From positions 372,001 to 436,000 of the forward strand of contig JACKHM010000003.1 of the NCBI GenBank assembly GCA_020638995.1: a stretch of DNA of 64,000 bases, given 5' to 3'. A program made the translations under genes and the position numbers. Under the pieces are notes generated by a model. The model did not search any database. It was not told the origin of the DNA and saw nothing but the letters and a program-made list of their open reading frames with translations. How positions within the stretch are numbered: position 1 is the stretch's first letter; every line of letters begins with the position of its first letter. Positions 21,210 through 29,646 of this stretch are shown here, piece by piece. This stretch comes from Planctomycetaceae bacterium (GTDB lineage: Bacteria; Planctomycetota; Planctomycetia; Pirellulales; Pirellulaceae).

Positions 21210-22985
21210 ATGTCAAGAAACGCGAGCATCCGAAGCTTTCTGACTTTCTGTTTCGTCGCAAGTCCCTTTGCTTCGACACTCACACTCGTGGCGGCGGAGG
21301 AATTATCGTCAGGCGGCAGACCGAATGTCTTGTTCATCGCGATGGATGATCTCAACGACTGGATCGGCTGTCTTGGCGGGCATCCTCAGTCACGCACTCC
21401 GAACATCGACCGACTGGCCGCCAGTGGAGTGCTATTCACAAATGCTCATTGCGCGGCTCCTGCCTGCAACCCGTCGCGGACTGCGATCATGACTGGTATG
21501 TCGCCACACAAATCGGGGCTCTACGAGAACGGGCAAAAAATGCGGGAAGTTCTGCCGGACGTCGAGTTGTTGCCAAAGTATTTTTCGCGGCACGGCTACT
21601 GGTCGGCTGGTTCGGGTAAGATCCTGCATTACTTCATTGACGCACCGTCGTGGGATGAATACTTCCCGCCGAAAGAATCGGAGAATCCGTTCCCTCGCAC
21701 TCTTTACCCTGCGATGCGTCCTGTGAGTTTGCCGCGGGGAGGCCCGTGGCAGTACGTAGAGACCGACTGGGGTGGGCTCGACGCAACGGATGAAGAGTTT
21801 GGCGGCGACTGGCTCGTCTCAAAATGGGTCGGCGAACAACTTGGCCAGAAGCATGACAAGCCTTTCTTTCTCGCTTGCGGCATCTATCGACCGCACGAGC
21901 CCTGGTTCGTACCGCAGAAGTACTTTGACCAATTTCCGCTTGATGAGATTCAACTGCCGCTTGGTTATCGCGAAGATGACCTCGCGGATCTGCCACCGAG
22001 CGGCAAGCAACGCGGCCCCAATCGCTACTTCGCACACATTCAAGCACACAACCAATGGAGGCAGGGAATCCAGGGGTACCTGGCATCGATTGCATTCGCA
22101 GATGCGATGGTTGGCCGCGTTCTCGACGCGTTGGAACAAGGACCCAATCGCGACAACACGATGGTCGTCCTGTGGAGCGATCACGGCTGGCACCTCGGCG
22201 AGAAGCAGCACTGGCAGAAGTTCACAGCCTGGCGAGTTTGCAGCCGTGTGCCGCTGATCGTTCGTGTACCAGCAGGAACGCCGGGCCTAAAGGAAGGCAC
22301 GCCCGCGGGCATCACTTGTGCGAAGCCGACGAACTTGTTGAGTCTCTTTCCGACCTTAGTCGAACTCGCGGGACTGCCAGCACACCTTGGCAACGATGGC
22401 CCAAGTCTCGTGCCGTTGCTCAAGGATCCCAAAGTGGATTGGCCCCACGTGTCCCTGACCTATTTAGGTGACCCCGGGTCTTACGGACTTAGCGCCGAGG
22501 ATTGGAGGCTGATTCATTACGCCAACGGTGACGAGGAGTTATACGATATCGTCAACGACCGATATGAATGGGACAATCTGGCAGGGCGAGCTGGGTATGC
22601 GGACAAGTCGCAGGAGCTACGGTCGCTTGCCCCAGATTCGTTTGCAGCTCGCGGCCTCGCGAACGAAGCATCGCTACCCAGACTCGATTGGCACACAGCC
22701 ACAACAGCAAATTCGGCTCCCGCGTCTCAGCCGGAAGGTCAGCCGTTCGATGTTGTCTTCATCAATAATGGCGATTCGCCTGTCGAGTTGTACTGGATGG
22801 ACCGCTCTGGAACGCCGGTGCTATACTCGCAAATTGAATCCGGCAATCGTCGGCGACAGCAAACGCGACAGGGAGCCGTCTGGCTAGTCACGGATCGATC
22901 GCAGCGACCGCTCGGATATTTTTCGATCAACGCTCGAAGTGCTCAGGCGATCATTCCGCGCGTCGTGGAAGAGTCGAACGACTGA
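21210..22985 (+). CDS. Secreted sulfatase with C-terminal VHL-beta-like domain
   Basis: A 591-residue type I sulfatase of the iduronate-2-sulfatase/choline-sulfatase-like group. A signal peptide (about 1-29) precedes RPNVLFIAMDDLNDW with the metal-binding Asp pair D46/D47. C86-N-P-S-R90 is the CxPSR motif whose Cys becomes formylglycine. DHGWHLGEKQHW further on is the second metal/substrate motif. The ATG at 21210 is chosen over in-frame TTG 21198 and GTG 21201 because it begins the signal peptide. After the sulfatase fold, residues about 510-580 resemble the beta domain of the von Hippel-Lindau protein (F-x-N-N, S-P-V-x-L-x-W, a Y-S-x-I-x-x-G turn, then T-R-Q-G-A-V-W-L), an unusual attachment. 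It lies 57 bp before the dehydratase gene in the same direction. The substrate is probably a sulfated glycan but cannot be read from sequence. Confidence 0.92.
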   Translation: MSRNASIRSFLTFCFVASPFASTLTLVAAEELSSGGRPNVLFIAMDDLNDWIGCLGGHPQSRTPNIDRLAASGVLFTNAHCAAPACNPSRTAIMTGMSPHKSGLYENGQKMREVLPDVELLPKYFSRHGYWSAGSGKILHYFIDAPSWDEYFPPKESENPFPRTLYPAMRPVSLPRGGPWQYVETDWGGLDATDEEFGGDWLVSKWVGEQLGQKHDKPFFLACGIYRPHEPWFVPQKYFDQFPLDEIQLPLGYREDDLADLPPSGKQRGPNRYFAHIQAHNQWRQGIQGYLASIAFADAMVGRVLDALEQGPNRDNTMVVLWSDHGWHLGEKQHWQKFTAWRVCSRVPLIVRVPAGTPGLKEGTPAGITCAKPTNLLSLFPTLVELAGLPAHLGNDGPSLVPLLKDPKVDWPHVSLTYLGDPGSYGLSAEDWRLIHYANGDEELYDIVNDRYEWDNLAGRAGYADKSQELRSLAPDSFAARGLANEASLPRLDWHTATTANSAPASQPEGQPFDVVFINNGDSPVELYWMDRSGTPVLYSQIESGNRRRQQTRQGAVWLVTDRSQRPLGYFSINARSAQAIIPRVVEESND

Positions 22986-23042
22986 CACGAAACCAACGTA
23001 TCGCACGTCCGATCGTCGTGCTCAAAGAAGGAACTCAGGTGC

Positions 23043-24143
23043 ATGAAGATCACGGGAGTAAAAGTCTATCAAGTCGACCTTCCGCTTTGCGAAGGTAACT
23101 ACAGTTGGTCCGAGGGTAAAAGTGTCGATGTTTTTGACTCAACCGTTGTACAGGTCGATACCGACGCCGGCATCAGCGGATTCGGTGAAGTGTGTCCATT
23201 AGGTCCGGCCTATTTGCCTGCCTACGCGGTTGGTGCACGAACGGGAATTCAAGAACTGGCGCCGCAACTCGTCGGAGATGATCCAACTCAGCTGCAAACG
23301 CTGAACATAAAAATGGACCGAGTGATGAAGGGACATCCCTATGTCAAATCGGCAATTGATATGGCCTGCTGGGACATCCTCGGCAAGGCGGCCGGCATGC
23401 CGGTGTGTACATTGCTGGGTGGTCGGTACGGCGAAGATGTCGTTCTGTATCGAGCCATTTCGCAGCGACCGGCGGCGGAAATGGCCGAGAATGTTTCGGG
23501 CTATCGCGCGGAAGGCTATCGGCGGTTTCAGCTGAAAGTGGGCGGTAAACCGGACGACGATATCGATCGAATTCGTGCCGTACGCGAGATCCTTCAACCC
23601 AGCGACAAGCTGGTCGCGGATGCCAACACCGGCTGGTTGATGCACGAAGCCATGCGTGTCGTCAATGCAGTTCGAGACGTCGACGTTTATATCGAGCAAC
23701 CGTGCAGTACTTACGACCAGTGCCTGAGCATACGACGAAACACCAACCTTCCGTTTGTTCTTGACGAAGTAATTGATTCCGTTGCTGCCATTCTCAAAGG
23801 AGCATCCGATCATGCGATGGATGTCGTCAACATTAAGATCAGCAAATTCGGAGGGCTGACGAAGGCGCGGCAAGCGCGGGACCTGTGTGTTTCATTGGGG
23901 ATCGCGATGACACTCGAAGATAGCTGGGGTGGGGACATCATCACAGCGGCAATCTCGCATCTTGCCCACAGCACCCCCACCGAGTTTCTGTTTACATCAA
24001 CCGACTTTAACAGCTACGTCACCACTTCGATCGCCGACGGCGCACCCCACCGATTGAACGGGCGGATGTCGGCATCGACAGAACCCGGACTTGGAATCCG
24101 ACCCAAGTTCGAGGTGCTTGGTGATCCGATTTGGGAATGCTGA
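23043..24143 (+). CDS. Enolase-superfamily dehydratase, cis-3-hydroxy-L-proline dehydratase-like
   Basis: A 366-residue member of the mandelate racemase/muconate-lactonizing group. The capping domain (1-125) is followed by the barrel with catalytic K165 (FQLKVGG), metal ligands D193 (VADANTGW), E218 (YIEQPC) and D241 (LDEV), and K265 (NIKISKFGG) on the opposite face. The N-terminus (VDLPL-x-EG-x-YSW) and the LEDSWGGDIITAAI segment closely recall characterised cis-3-hydroxy-L-proline dehydratases, which form delta-1-pyrroline-2-carboxylate. This is recalled similarity, not a search. No signal peptide, so cytoplasmic. The purine-rich AAGAAGGA lies 13 bp upstream of the ATG. It sits 57 bp after the sulfatase and 57 bp before a DHDPS-family gene, likely one transcript. 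Another acid-sugar dehydratase or epimerase is the main alternative. Confidence 0.85.
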   Translation: MKITGVKVYQVDLPLCEGNYSWSEGKSVDVFDSTVVQVDTDAGISGFGEVCPLGPAYLPAYAVGARTGIQELAPQLVGDDPTQLQTLNIKMDRVMKGHPYVKSAIDMACWDILGKAAGMPVCTLLGGRYGEDVVLYRAISQRPAAEMAENVSGYRAEGYRRFQLKVGGKPDDDIDRIRAVREILQPSDKLVADANTGWLMHEAMRVVNAVRDVDVYIEQPCSTYDQCLSIRRNTNLPFVLDEVIDSVAAILKGASDHAMDVVNIKISKFGGLTKARQARDLCVSLGIAMTLEDSWGGDIITAAISHLAHSTPTEFLFTSTDFNSYVTTSIADGAPHRLNGRMSASTEPGLGIRPKFEVLGDPIWEC

Positions 24144-24200
24144 TCACTGCCGCCGACCGGTGAGCGAATCAACTTCATTCGACCTGCTAAAAGGAACAAC

Positions 24201-25151
24201 ATGGATTCGAGCGTCTTCCAGGGCTGCGTGCCCGCAATCATGACTCCCTGTCGGCCTGACAGGACGCCAAACTACGAGGCGTTGACGGCCAAAGCAAAGT
24301 CGCTCGTCGCGGCAGGGATGAACGCTGTCGTATATTGCGGTTCGATGGGTGATTGGCCCTTGTTGTCGGATGCCCAGCGGCAGGAAGGTGTGCGGCGACT
24401 ATGCGAAGCTGGTGTTCCCGTCATCGTGGGGACAGGCGCCCAGAACCCGGCGGCGGCGGCGGCGCATGCGGCACATGCACAGGAAGTCGGTGCGGCGGGC
24501 CTGATGGTGATACCGCGTGTACTATCGCGAGGCACCTCGGTCGGGGCACAGCGAGCGCACTTTGCGGGAGTGCTTGGGGCCGCTCCAAATCTTCCCGCGG
24601 TCATCTACAACAGTCCCTACTATGGCTTCGAGACGAAGGCCGATTTGTTCTTTGACTTGCGTCGCGAATTTCCAAATCTCGTCGGCTTTAAGGAGTTTGG
24701 TGGGCGCAACTCGTTGAGCTATGCTGCGGAATATATTACGCACGCCGACGAAAACGTGCTATTGATGGTTGGCGTCGACACCCAGGTGTTTCATGGTTTC
24801 GTCCGATGCGGAGCGGTGGGCGCGATCACCGGCATCGGCAACTGTCTGCCCGAGCCAGTTTTGAAGCTGATCTCACTGTGTCGGCAAGCGGCCTTGGGAG
24901 ACGTGGAAGCGAGGAGATTGGCCGCCGAGTTGGACGATGCGTTGGGCGTATTGTCGGCTTTCGACGAAGGGCCGGACCTTGTGTTGTACTACAAGTATCT
25001 TCTTGTGTTGTTGGGCGAGGATGATTACTCGCTGCACTTCAACGAAACCGACGAGCTATCTGCCAGTCAACGACAGTTCGCGGAAACGCAACTCCGACTT
25101 TTTCAACGATGGTGGGAACGCTGGCCTGGAACTTCTTATGCGACCGCTTAA
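24201..25151 (+). CDS. Dihydrodipicolinate synthase-family lyase/deaminase
   Basis: A 316-residue class I aldolase-type barrel of the DapA/N-acetylneuraminate lyase family. K164 in VGFKEFGG is the expected Schiff-base lysine and Y136 in VIYNSPYYG the conserved tyrosine. The usual GTTGE loop is replaced by GSMGD (residues 47-51), so this is unlikely to be true DapA. Members of this family act as delta-1-pyrroline-4-hydroxy-2-carboxylate deaminases in hydroxyproline clusters. Beside a hydroxyproline-dehydratase-like gene that role is the best guess, though a 2-keto-3-deoxy-sugar-acid aldolase is possible. AAAAGGAAC just before the ATG supports the start. Convergent with the esterase gene, 57 bp apart. 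Confidence 0.85.
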   Translation: MDSSVFQGCVPAIMTPCRPDRTPNYEALTAKAKSLVAAGMNAVVYCGSMGDWPLLSDAQRQEGVRRLCEAGVPVIVGTGAQNPAAAAAHAAHAQEVGAAGLMVIPRVLSRGTSVGAQRAHFAGVLGAAPNLPAVIYNSPYYGFETKADLFFDLRREFPNLVGFKEFGGRNSLSYAAEYITHADENVLLMVGVDTQVFHGFVRCGAVGAITGIGNCLPEPVLKLISLCRQAALGDVEARRLAAELDDALGVLSAFDEGPDLVLYYKYLLVLLGEDDYSLHFNETDELSASQRQFAETQLRLFQRWWERWPGTSYATA

Positions 25152-25208
25152 ACGGTCAGAGGAACTGGTCCACAGTCGACACTGTCGCTCGATTGATCGT
25201 CAGTTGCA

Positions 25209-26567
25209 CTATTCCGATTGGGTGGGCATTGACCTTAGACCCAGCGTATTCACGGCGATCACGGTATAAGTGTGTATCGTGCCGGGTTCAGCATCTTTGT
25301 CGGTGAAACTCATGGAAGCGAGAGGCTGAGTCGGCGTATCGCTGTACTGCAAGCCCTGAAAGATGGGGCGGCCAAATGGGTTCTTACTCTGTTGCGGAAC
25401 ATTGGCCAAGAACTTGCCGTCTCGTTCGAGAATGAAATGAGACAAGCCGCTTTCGAGATCAGCTTCGGCCTCCCAGCTTAGCTGCCCACTCTGCACTCGA
25501 AGATTCGAGGGCGCCGGCGGGGGCGTCGCGTCTTCTACGCTCGTGTCCTTAACGTATTGCATCCATCGTTTCGCAACAGACTGATTCGGAAACCACGCTG
25601 CCTTCAGCGGATCGCCGACAAACTCTGCGGTGGGAGCAGCGTCGAATCCAGTTGGACCGGCTAGCCATGTGTCGTCGGTCGGCATCGAACGCAGCGGATC
25701 GCCACTGTTTTTCGGAAGGCGCAACGCCAAGCACTCATCGAGCCAAGGGATCGCGAAGTAGCGTTGATTGCCACACTCGTGTGCCGTCAGCGGATCAACA
25801 GCGACGCTGATCAGGCCGCCCTTTCCTCGGACCCCGTTGAAGAACGCCTCGTTGGCAGGCCAGACGCCCGCAAATCGGCCATCCTTAACCGTCACACCTT
25901 CCTTCGTTCCTGGATTGCACATTATCGGCACTCGCAATGCGCCGTCGGACAACGTGTGTGCCTTGATTCCGGGACGATCTGGATTCGGCTCCAAAAGCGG
26001 AACTCCCGAGCGGAGCCAAGCGGCAGCGACTCGATCCGGATGCAACAACACCATTCCGCCCGCCCAATGTCCACCGCCGCTGTGTCCCCACAACGCCCAC
26101 GGCACGTTCGCCAACTCCGGGTGGCCTGACTGTTGCCCGAGGTCGGTCAGACATTTTTGAAAGGCGGCATCAGAGCCATTACGTGGATCGCACCACATTT
26201 GACAATCAGCCCCTTCCGGTTGCTCGTAGGACGCAGCCAATAAGGCACAATCGTGCTTCTTTGCCAGGGATTGCCAATGCAGGTCGTACGCTCCCGTCAG
26301 CCCCGACTTGCACGAACCCTCGCCGCAACCGTGCTGGTGTACAACAACACCGCGCAACGTGGCCACATCGTTTGGAATCCAGATCGTGTAGTTCACCGGA
26401 AAGCTCAACTCCCCCGCCTTGGTCGACGCGTCGTATCTCACGCGATAGTACGGAGGATCAGCATCCGGAAAGACGTCGTAGGGCGGCTGCTGTGCGAACA
26501 CGATTGTGGGCAGGGCTACGAGTACAGCGACGACGCGGCACAATGACAAAAACTCTTGACGAAACAT
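25209..26567 (-). CDS. Secreted alpha/beta-hydrolase (esterase-like) with C-terminal Fn3-like domain
   Basis: A 452-residue protein with a signal peptide (about 1-25, ending VFAQ). The hydrolase domain carries the elbow G161-H-S163-G-G-G with S163 as likely nucleophile, and a VVVHQHGCGEGSC segment that could hold the oxyanion hole. Several Cys residues in the 80-140 region suggest disulfides, fitting an extracytoplasmic enzyme. Residues about 350-450 (PPPAPSNLRVQSGQLSWEAE...) read like a fibronectin type III domain. AGGAG seven bases before the ATG supports the start. The type resembles PHB-depolymerase/feruloyl-esterase-like carboxylesterases of planctomycetes; the substrate is unknown. Confidence 0.83.
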   Translation of the reverse strand: MFRQEFLSLCRVVAVLVALPTIVFAQQPPYDVFPDADPPYYRVRYDASTKAGELSFPVNYTIWIPNDVATLRGVVVHQHGCGEGSCKSGLTGAYDLHWQSLAKKHDCALLAASYEQPEGADCQMWCDPRNGSDAAFQKCLTDLGQQSGHPELANVPWALWGHSGGGHWAGGMVLLHPDRVAAAWLRSGVPLLEPNPDRPGIKAHTLSDGALRVPIMCNPGTKEGVTVKDGRFAGVWPANEAFFNGVRGKGGLISVAVDPLTAHECGNQRYFAIPWLDECLALRLPKNSGDPLRSMPTDDTWLAGPTGFDAAPTAEFVGDPLKAAWFPNQSVAKRWMQYVKDTSVEDATPPPAPSNLRVQSGQLSWEAEADLESGLSHFILERDGKFLANVPQQSKNPFGRPIFQGLQYSDTPTQPLASMSFTDKDAEPGTIHTYTVIAVNTLGLRSMPTQSE

Positions 26568-26908
26568 GAAGTCGCTCCTATCGAACGTCCGGCCATTCTG
26601 TACGGCCGAAGGTTCTCGTTTGGGTGTGTCAATGCTTTACTGGGTTTTGCAAGGGTGAACCTGCTATCAATGACCTCAGGAGATCATCGCGATTCTTTTA
26701 CAGGTGTCCGGCTGAAAACGCAAACCACCGAACCATTTACGGGGACTTCAGTATTGCACAAGAAGAATTGACTCGACATCCTACCTCCCAATACGTTACT
26801 TTGGATGCGAATTGCGGCATTCCGAAACAGTAAGTCCCGGCCTTAGATTGGACCGTTGCGAATTGAGCTGACGACACGAACGCTTCTCATGGAAATCAGG
26901 TATCTGTT
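26568..26908. promoter_or_regulatory. Divergent intergenic region with a motif shared with the ceramidase upstream region
   Basis: It separates the esterase (minus) from the DUF1501 gene (plus); no convincing gene inside. TGCAAGGGTGAACCTGCTAT begins at 26648, and the 21-bp segment 26648-26668 matches 45526-45546 upstream of the ceramidase-like gene at 19 of 21 positions, with a looser match (GCTTT...GG) before it. CGGCC/GGCCG arms at 26590-26594 and 26604-26608 could form a small hairpin in the esterase leader. Confidence 0.4.
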
Positions 26909-28312
26909 ATGACGACCTACGAACTGAACCGACGCCAGGCCCTTGTGACGGCTGGCATGGGAGCCCTTTCGCTCGGTATGCCCGGAGTGGTGATGGGCCG
27001 TGACAAGTTGGACGCAGGCGGCAACGCGGTTGCCTCCGAGAAGTCTTGCATTTTTGTGTTGCTCTGCGGCGGACCGAGCCACGTAGATACTTGGGACATG
27101 AAGCCCGAAGCGCCGGATACGATCCGAGGACCTTACCGACCGATCGCCACCAAGGTGCCGGGGATGCGCATCAACGAGATGCATACTCAGTTGGCAAAAC
27201 TGACCGACCATTTCACACTGATAAACTCGATGACACATCCAGGTGGGATCAGCAACCATTTCGATGCCATGCACAACTTGCTGAGCGGCCAGTCGGTAAA
27301 ACGCGTGCAACAGGGCGTGACAGACGATCAACCTTACCTTGGCTCGTTCGTTGCCAAGCACCGTCCAAGCACACGTAACATCGTCTCGAATGCTTGGCTC
27401 ATTAAGTGCGTCGGCCCTCCCGTGTTTTGTGCGCCGAACATCGGCATCGGCGGCTATCTTGGATCTGCCTATGCGCCAGTCTTTGTCGGCGCCGCGGACA
27501 ATCATCCGGCCATGGAGAACTTCACGCCGCCACCAATCTATGACCTTGGCGATCCCGATCGGCTGGCCACTCGCCGCAAACTGCTTGGTCGTCTCGAGAG
27601 CAGCACACTGGAAAGAGATGCCCGGGGAGCTGATTGGGCGGACTTGCGTGAGAAAGGATATGAAGCGATGACGCGCCCGGAGGGTCGCGAAGCGTTTCGT
27701 CTGGATCGAGAGCCCGACAAGGTGCGAGACCGTTACGGACGCCACCCGCTCGGACAAAACCTCTTGCTTGCGAGGCGTATGGTCGAGGCAGGGGTGCGGT
27801 TCGTTACCGTCAACGGTTGGGCTGGCCAGGCAACACATGATACAGCGGGCCCGCCCAGTAGCAGTTGGGATATGCACGGTGGAAATATGGGAATGGGCAA
27901 TGCTTTCGGTGATGGGTCCTACGGCATGGGATTTTGCCTGCCGCGATTGGATCAAGCTCTAGCCGGTCTGTTCACCGACCTCAAAGAGCGTGGCATGTTG
28001 GATAACACGCTCGTGGTTGTGACAGGCGAATTTGGGCGCACACCAACCGTCCTGACACAGCAACCTCCGGGACGCCAGCACTGGCCCAAGTGTTTCTCGT
28101 CGATCATCGCCGGCTGTGGCATCGCAGGCGGACAGGTATACGGAAAATCGAACAAGCACGCTGAATACCCTGACAGCAACCCAATCCGTCCTGAGGAGTT
28201 GGCCGCCACCATCTATCATGCATTGGACATTCCACTCAACGGCCCGCAGAACAACAGCGGTATTTCGCGCCCCATCACCACCGGCAAGCCAGTGATGGAG
28301 CTCTTCGGATAG
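26909..28312 (+). CDS. DUF1501 family protein with Tat-type signal
   Basis: A 467-residue protein. The N-terminus has a twin-arginine pattern (NRRQALVTAG) and hydrophobic stretch, then the family hallmarks: LLCGGPSHVDTWDMKPEAP near residue 50, HPGGISNHFDAMH, LLLARRMVEAGVRFVTVNGW, and VVVTGEFGRTP near residue 375. DUF1501 proteins are alkaline-phosphatase/sulfatase-fold relatives, usually paired with DUF1549/DUF1553 cytochrome-like proteins. No such partner is adjacent, which is unusual. The function is not established for the family, and a periplasmic location is inferred from the signal. Confidence 0.92.
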   Translation: MTTYELNRRQALVTAGMGALSLGMPGVVMGRDKLDAGGNAVASEKSCIFVLLCGGPSHVDTWDMKPEAPDTIRGPYRPIATKVPGMRINEMHTQLAKLTDHFTLINSMTHPGGISNHFDAMHNLLSGQSVKRVQQGVTDDQPYLGSFVAKHRPSTRNIVSNAWLIKCVGPPVFCAPNIGIGGYLGSAYAPVFVGAADNHPAMENFTPPPIYDLGDPDRLATRRKLLGRLESSTLERDARGADWADLREKGYEAMTRPEGREAFRLDREPDKVRDRYGRHPLGQNLLLARRMVEAGVRFVTVNGWAGQATHDTAGPPSSSWDMHGGNMGMGNAFGDGSYGMGFCLPRLDQALAGLFTDLKERGMLDNTLVVVTGEFGRTPTVLTQQPPGRQHWPKCFSSIIAGCGIAGGQVYGKSNKHAEYPDSNPIRPEELAATIYHALDIPLNGPQNNSGISRPITTGKPVMELFG

Positions 28313-28329
28313 AAGCAATCACCTCGGTA

Positions 28330-28698
28330 TTGAGGAGCTGGGTACCGCGACAGATTCAGGGGACTCCGCCGCGATTCTTTCGAGAGTCTACGCGAAAGGG
28401 GCAACTGCTCGGTACAGTGACCGCCGAGGAGATTGCGTTCGACCCCAATGGCCAAATCACTCACACGTCATGGTACTCTCACCTGCACTATGCGGCGTTT
28501 TGTCCCGGCTGTGCCTTCATGCGTAGCGTGCAGACGACCTTGGCTGATCCCTTCGAGATCGAAGTCGAGTATCGTGATCCAACATGTCTCATACAGCGAA
28601 TTCTGCTTTACAAGCGGATCGCTGACGATCCGGATCTGAACTGGGCCGTGCATAGAATTGTCGACCCCTTAGCGATGAAAACGCCGCCAAGTCCGTAA
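28330..28698 (+). CDS. Hypothetical protein, possibly a fragment
   Basis: A 122-codon frame starting with TTG at 28330, 17 bp after the DUF1501 stop; GGAG lies inside the first codons, so the start is weak. The middle (TAEEIAFDPNG, then HYAAFCPGCAFMRSVQTTLADPF...) looks protein-like, with a single CPGC pair and a regular acidic/hydrophobic pattern. I do not recognise the family. It may be a real small protein or the tail of a larger decayed gene. Convergent with the macrodomain gene. Confidence 0.4.
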   Translation: MRSWVPRQIQGTPPRFFRESTRKGQLLGTVTAEEIAFDPNGQITHTSWYSHLHYAAFCPGCAFMRSVQTTLADPFEIEVEYRDPTCLIQRILLYKRIADDPDLNWAVHRIVDPLAMKTPPSP

Positions 28699-28743
28699 CC
28701 GCACGACGAATGGTCAAGCCTATGCCACACATCGAGGCGTTGC

Positions 28744-29304
28744 TTAGTGCTTGGGCTTCCAGTCGTCAAGCGATTTCGCGAACACGTCGAACTGGCTTGG
28801 CTTGTAAAGCACGAATCGAACCAGCGAAATGCCCTTCGTCTTATCGAGAAAAGTACAAACCGCGTCGATTGCGATTTGTGCGGCGTCGGCAATTGGGAAG
28901 CGATAGGCGCCGGTAGAGATGGCCGGAAATGCCACCGAGCGACACTCGTGCTCGATGGCCGCCTTCAATGCCAATTCATGCACTTGCCGTAGTTGGGTAT
29001 GTGCCCTGTCGGCATAGCGCTCGTTGTAGAACGGACCGACCGCGTGAATGACGACTTTGGCGGAAAGATTACCAGCGGGCGTTGTCTTGACATTTCCCGT
29101 TCGACAGCGGCGTCCGTGATCGTCGGCAGGAAATTGCAGGCACAGTTCTTTAAGCGTTGGCCCCGCGGCGCGATGGATCGCACCATCCACACCGCCGCCG
29201 CCGGCGAGTTTGGTGTTTGCGGCGTTGACGATTGCGTCGGTGTCCTGGTCGACGATGTTGCCGAGAACAAGTTCTACGACGCCATGTCGGAGGTTACGTT
29301 TCAT
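28744..29304 (-). CDS. Macrodomain protein, MacroD/YmdB-type ADP-ribose hydrolase
   Basis: A 186-residue single-domain protein. DAIVNAANTKLAGGGGVDGAIH (residues 23-44) contains the N27-x-x-N30 and glycine-rich ADP-ribose loop, and ISTGAYRFP (129-137) is the second phosphate loop typical of the MacroD class. That class removes ADP-ribose from acidic residues or hydrolyses O-acetyl-ADP-ribose. The length fits the family, there is no signal peptide, and it should be cytoplasmic. Its ATG overlaps the stop of a small upstream frame (ATGA), hinting at coupling. It sits next to an HD/YwgA pair and restriction-modification debris, where ADP-ribose chemistry could be relevant. Confidence 0.93.
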   Translation of the reverse strand: MKRNLRHGVVELVLGNIVDQDTDAIVNAANTKLAGGGGVDGAIHRAAGPTLKELCLQFPADDHGRRCRTGNVKTTPAGNLSAKVVIHAVGPFYNERYADRAHTQLRQVHELALKAAIEHECRSVAFPAISTGAYRFPIADAAQIAIDAVCTFLDKTKGISLVRFVLYKPSQFDVFAKSLDDWKPKH

Positions 29305-29636
29305 CGGGAGCTTTCTATGGAGTCTTCGTGTCGCACCCAGGCGCGGTCAAATCCGATCGTCAATATACGCCACCGTGAAGCAAGAATAGACTGCTGGTTA
29401 GCTGACGGACATTTGAAGTTGGCAGTCGCCAAGCGGACGTACGGGGCCGATCCGACGGCCAGGAGCATGACCACCCAATTCACGTTCGGCATCAGCATTT
29501 TTCCGAACCTGTCGCCCTCAGCCCGATCGGCTTGCCACGGTGGAATTACCGACCAGCATGAGCCGCTCGGCGTCGTCAGCGCCAAGGCATTAATCCGGAA
29601 CAAGCGGCCCAAGGGCAACGAAGCGACTGATATCAC
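29301..29636 (-). CDS. Small hypothetical with one hydrophobic segment (doubtful)
   Basis: A 111-codon frame with a GTG start. Its TGA overlaps the macrodomain ATG in an ATGA arrangement. It contains a hydrophobic stretch (NVNWVVMLLAVGSAPYV) that could span or anchor to a membrane. There is no recognised domain. The overlap is the only support and could be chance. Confidence 0.25.
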   Translation of the reverse strand: MISVASLPLGRLFRINALALTTPSGSCWSVIPPWQADRAEGDRFGKMLMPNVNWVVMLLAVGSAPYVRLATANFKCPSANQQSILASRWRILTIGFDRAWVRHEDSIESSR

Positions 29637-29646
29637 GAATCATGAC

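Noticed and set aside
26843..27955. A 370-codon minus-strand frame opposite the DUF1501 gene
   Set aside because: The sense strand has clear DUF1501 motifs throughout, and the antisense product has no recognisable pattern.
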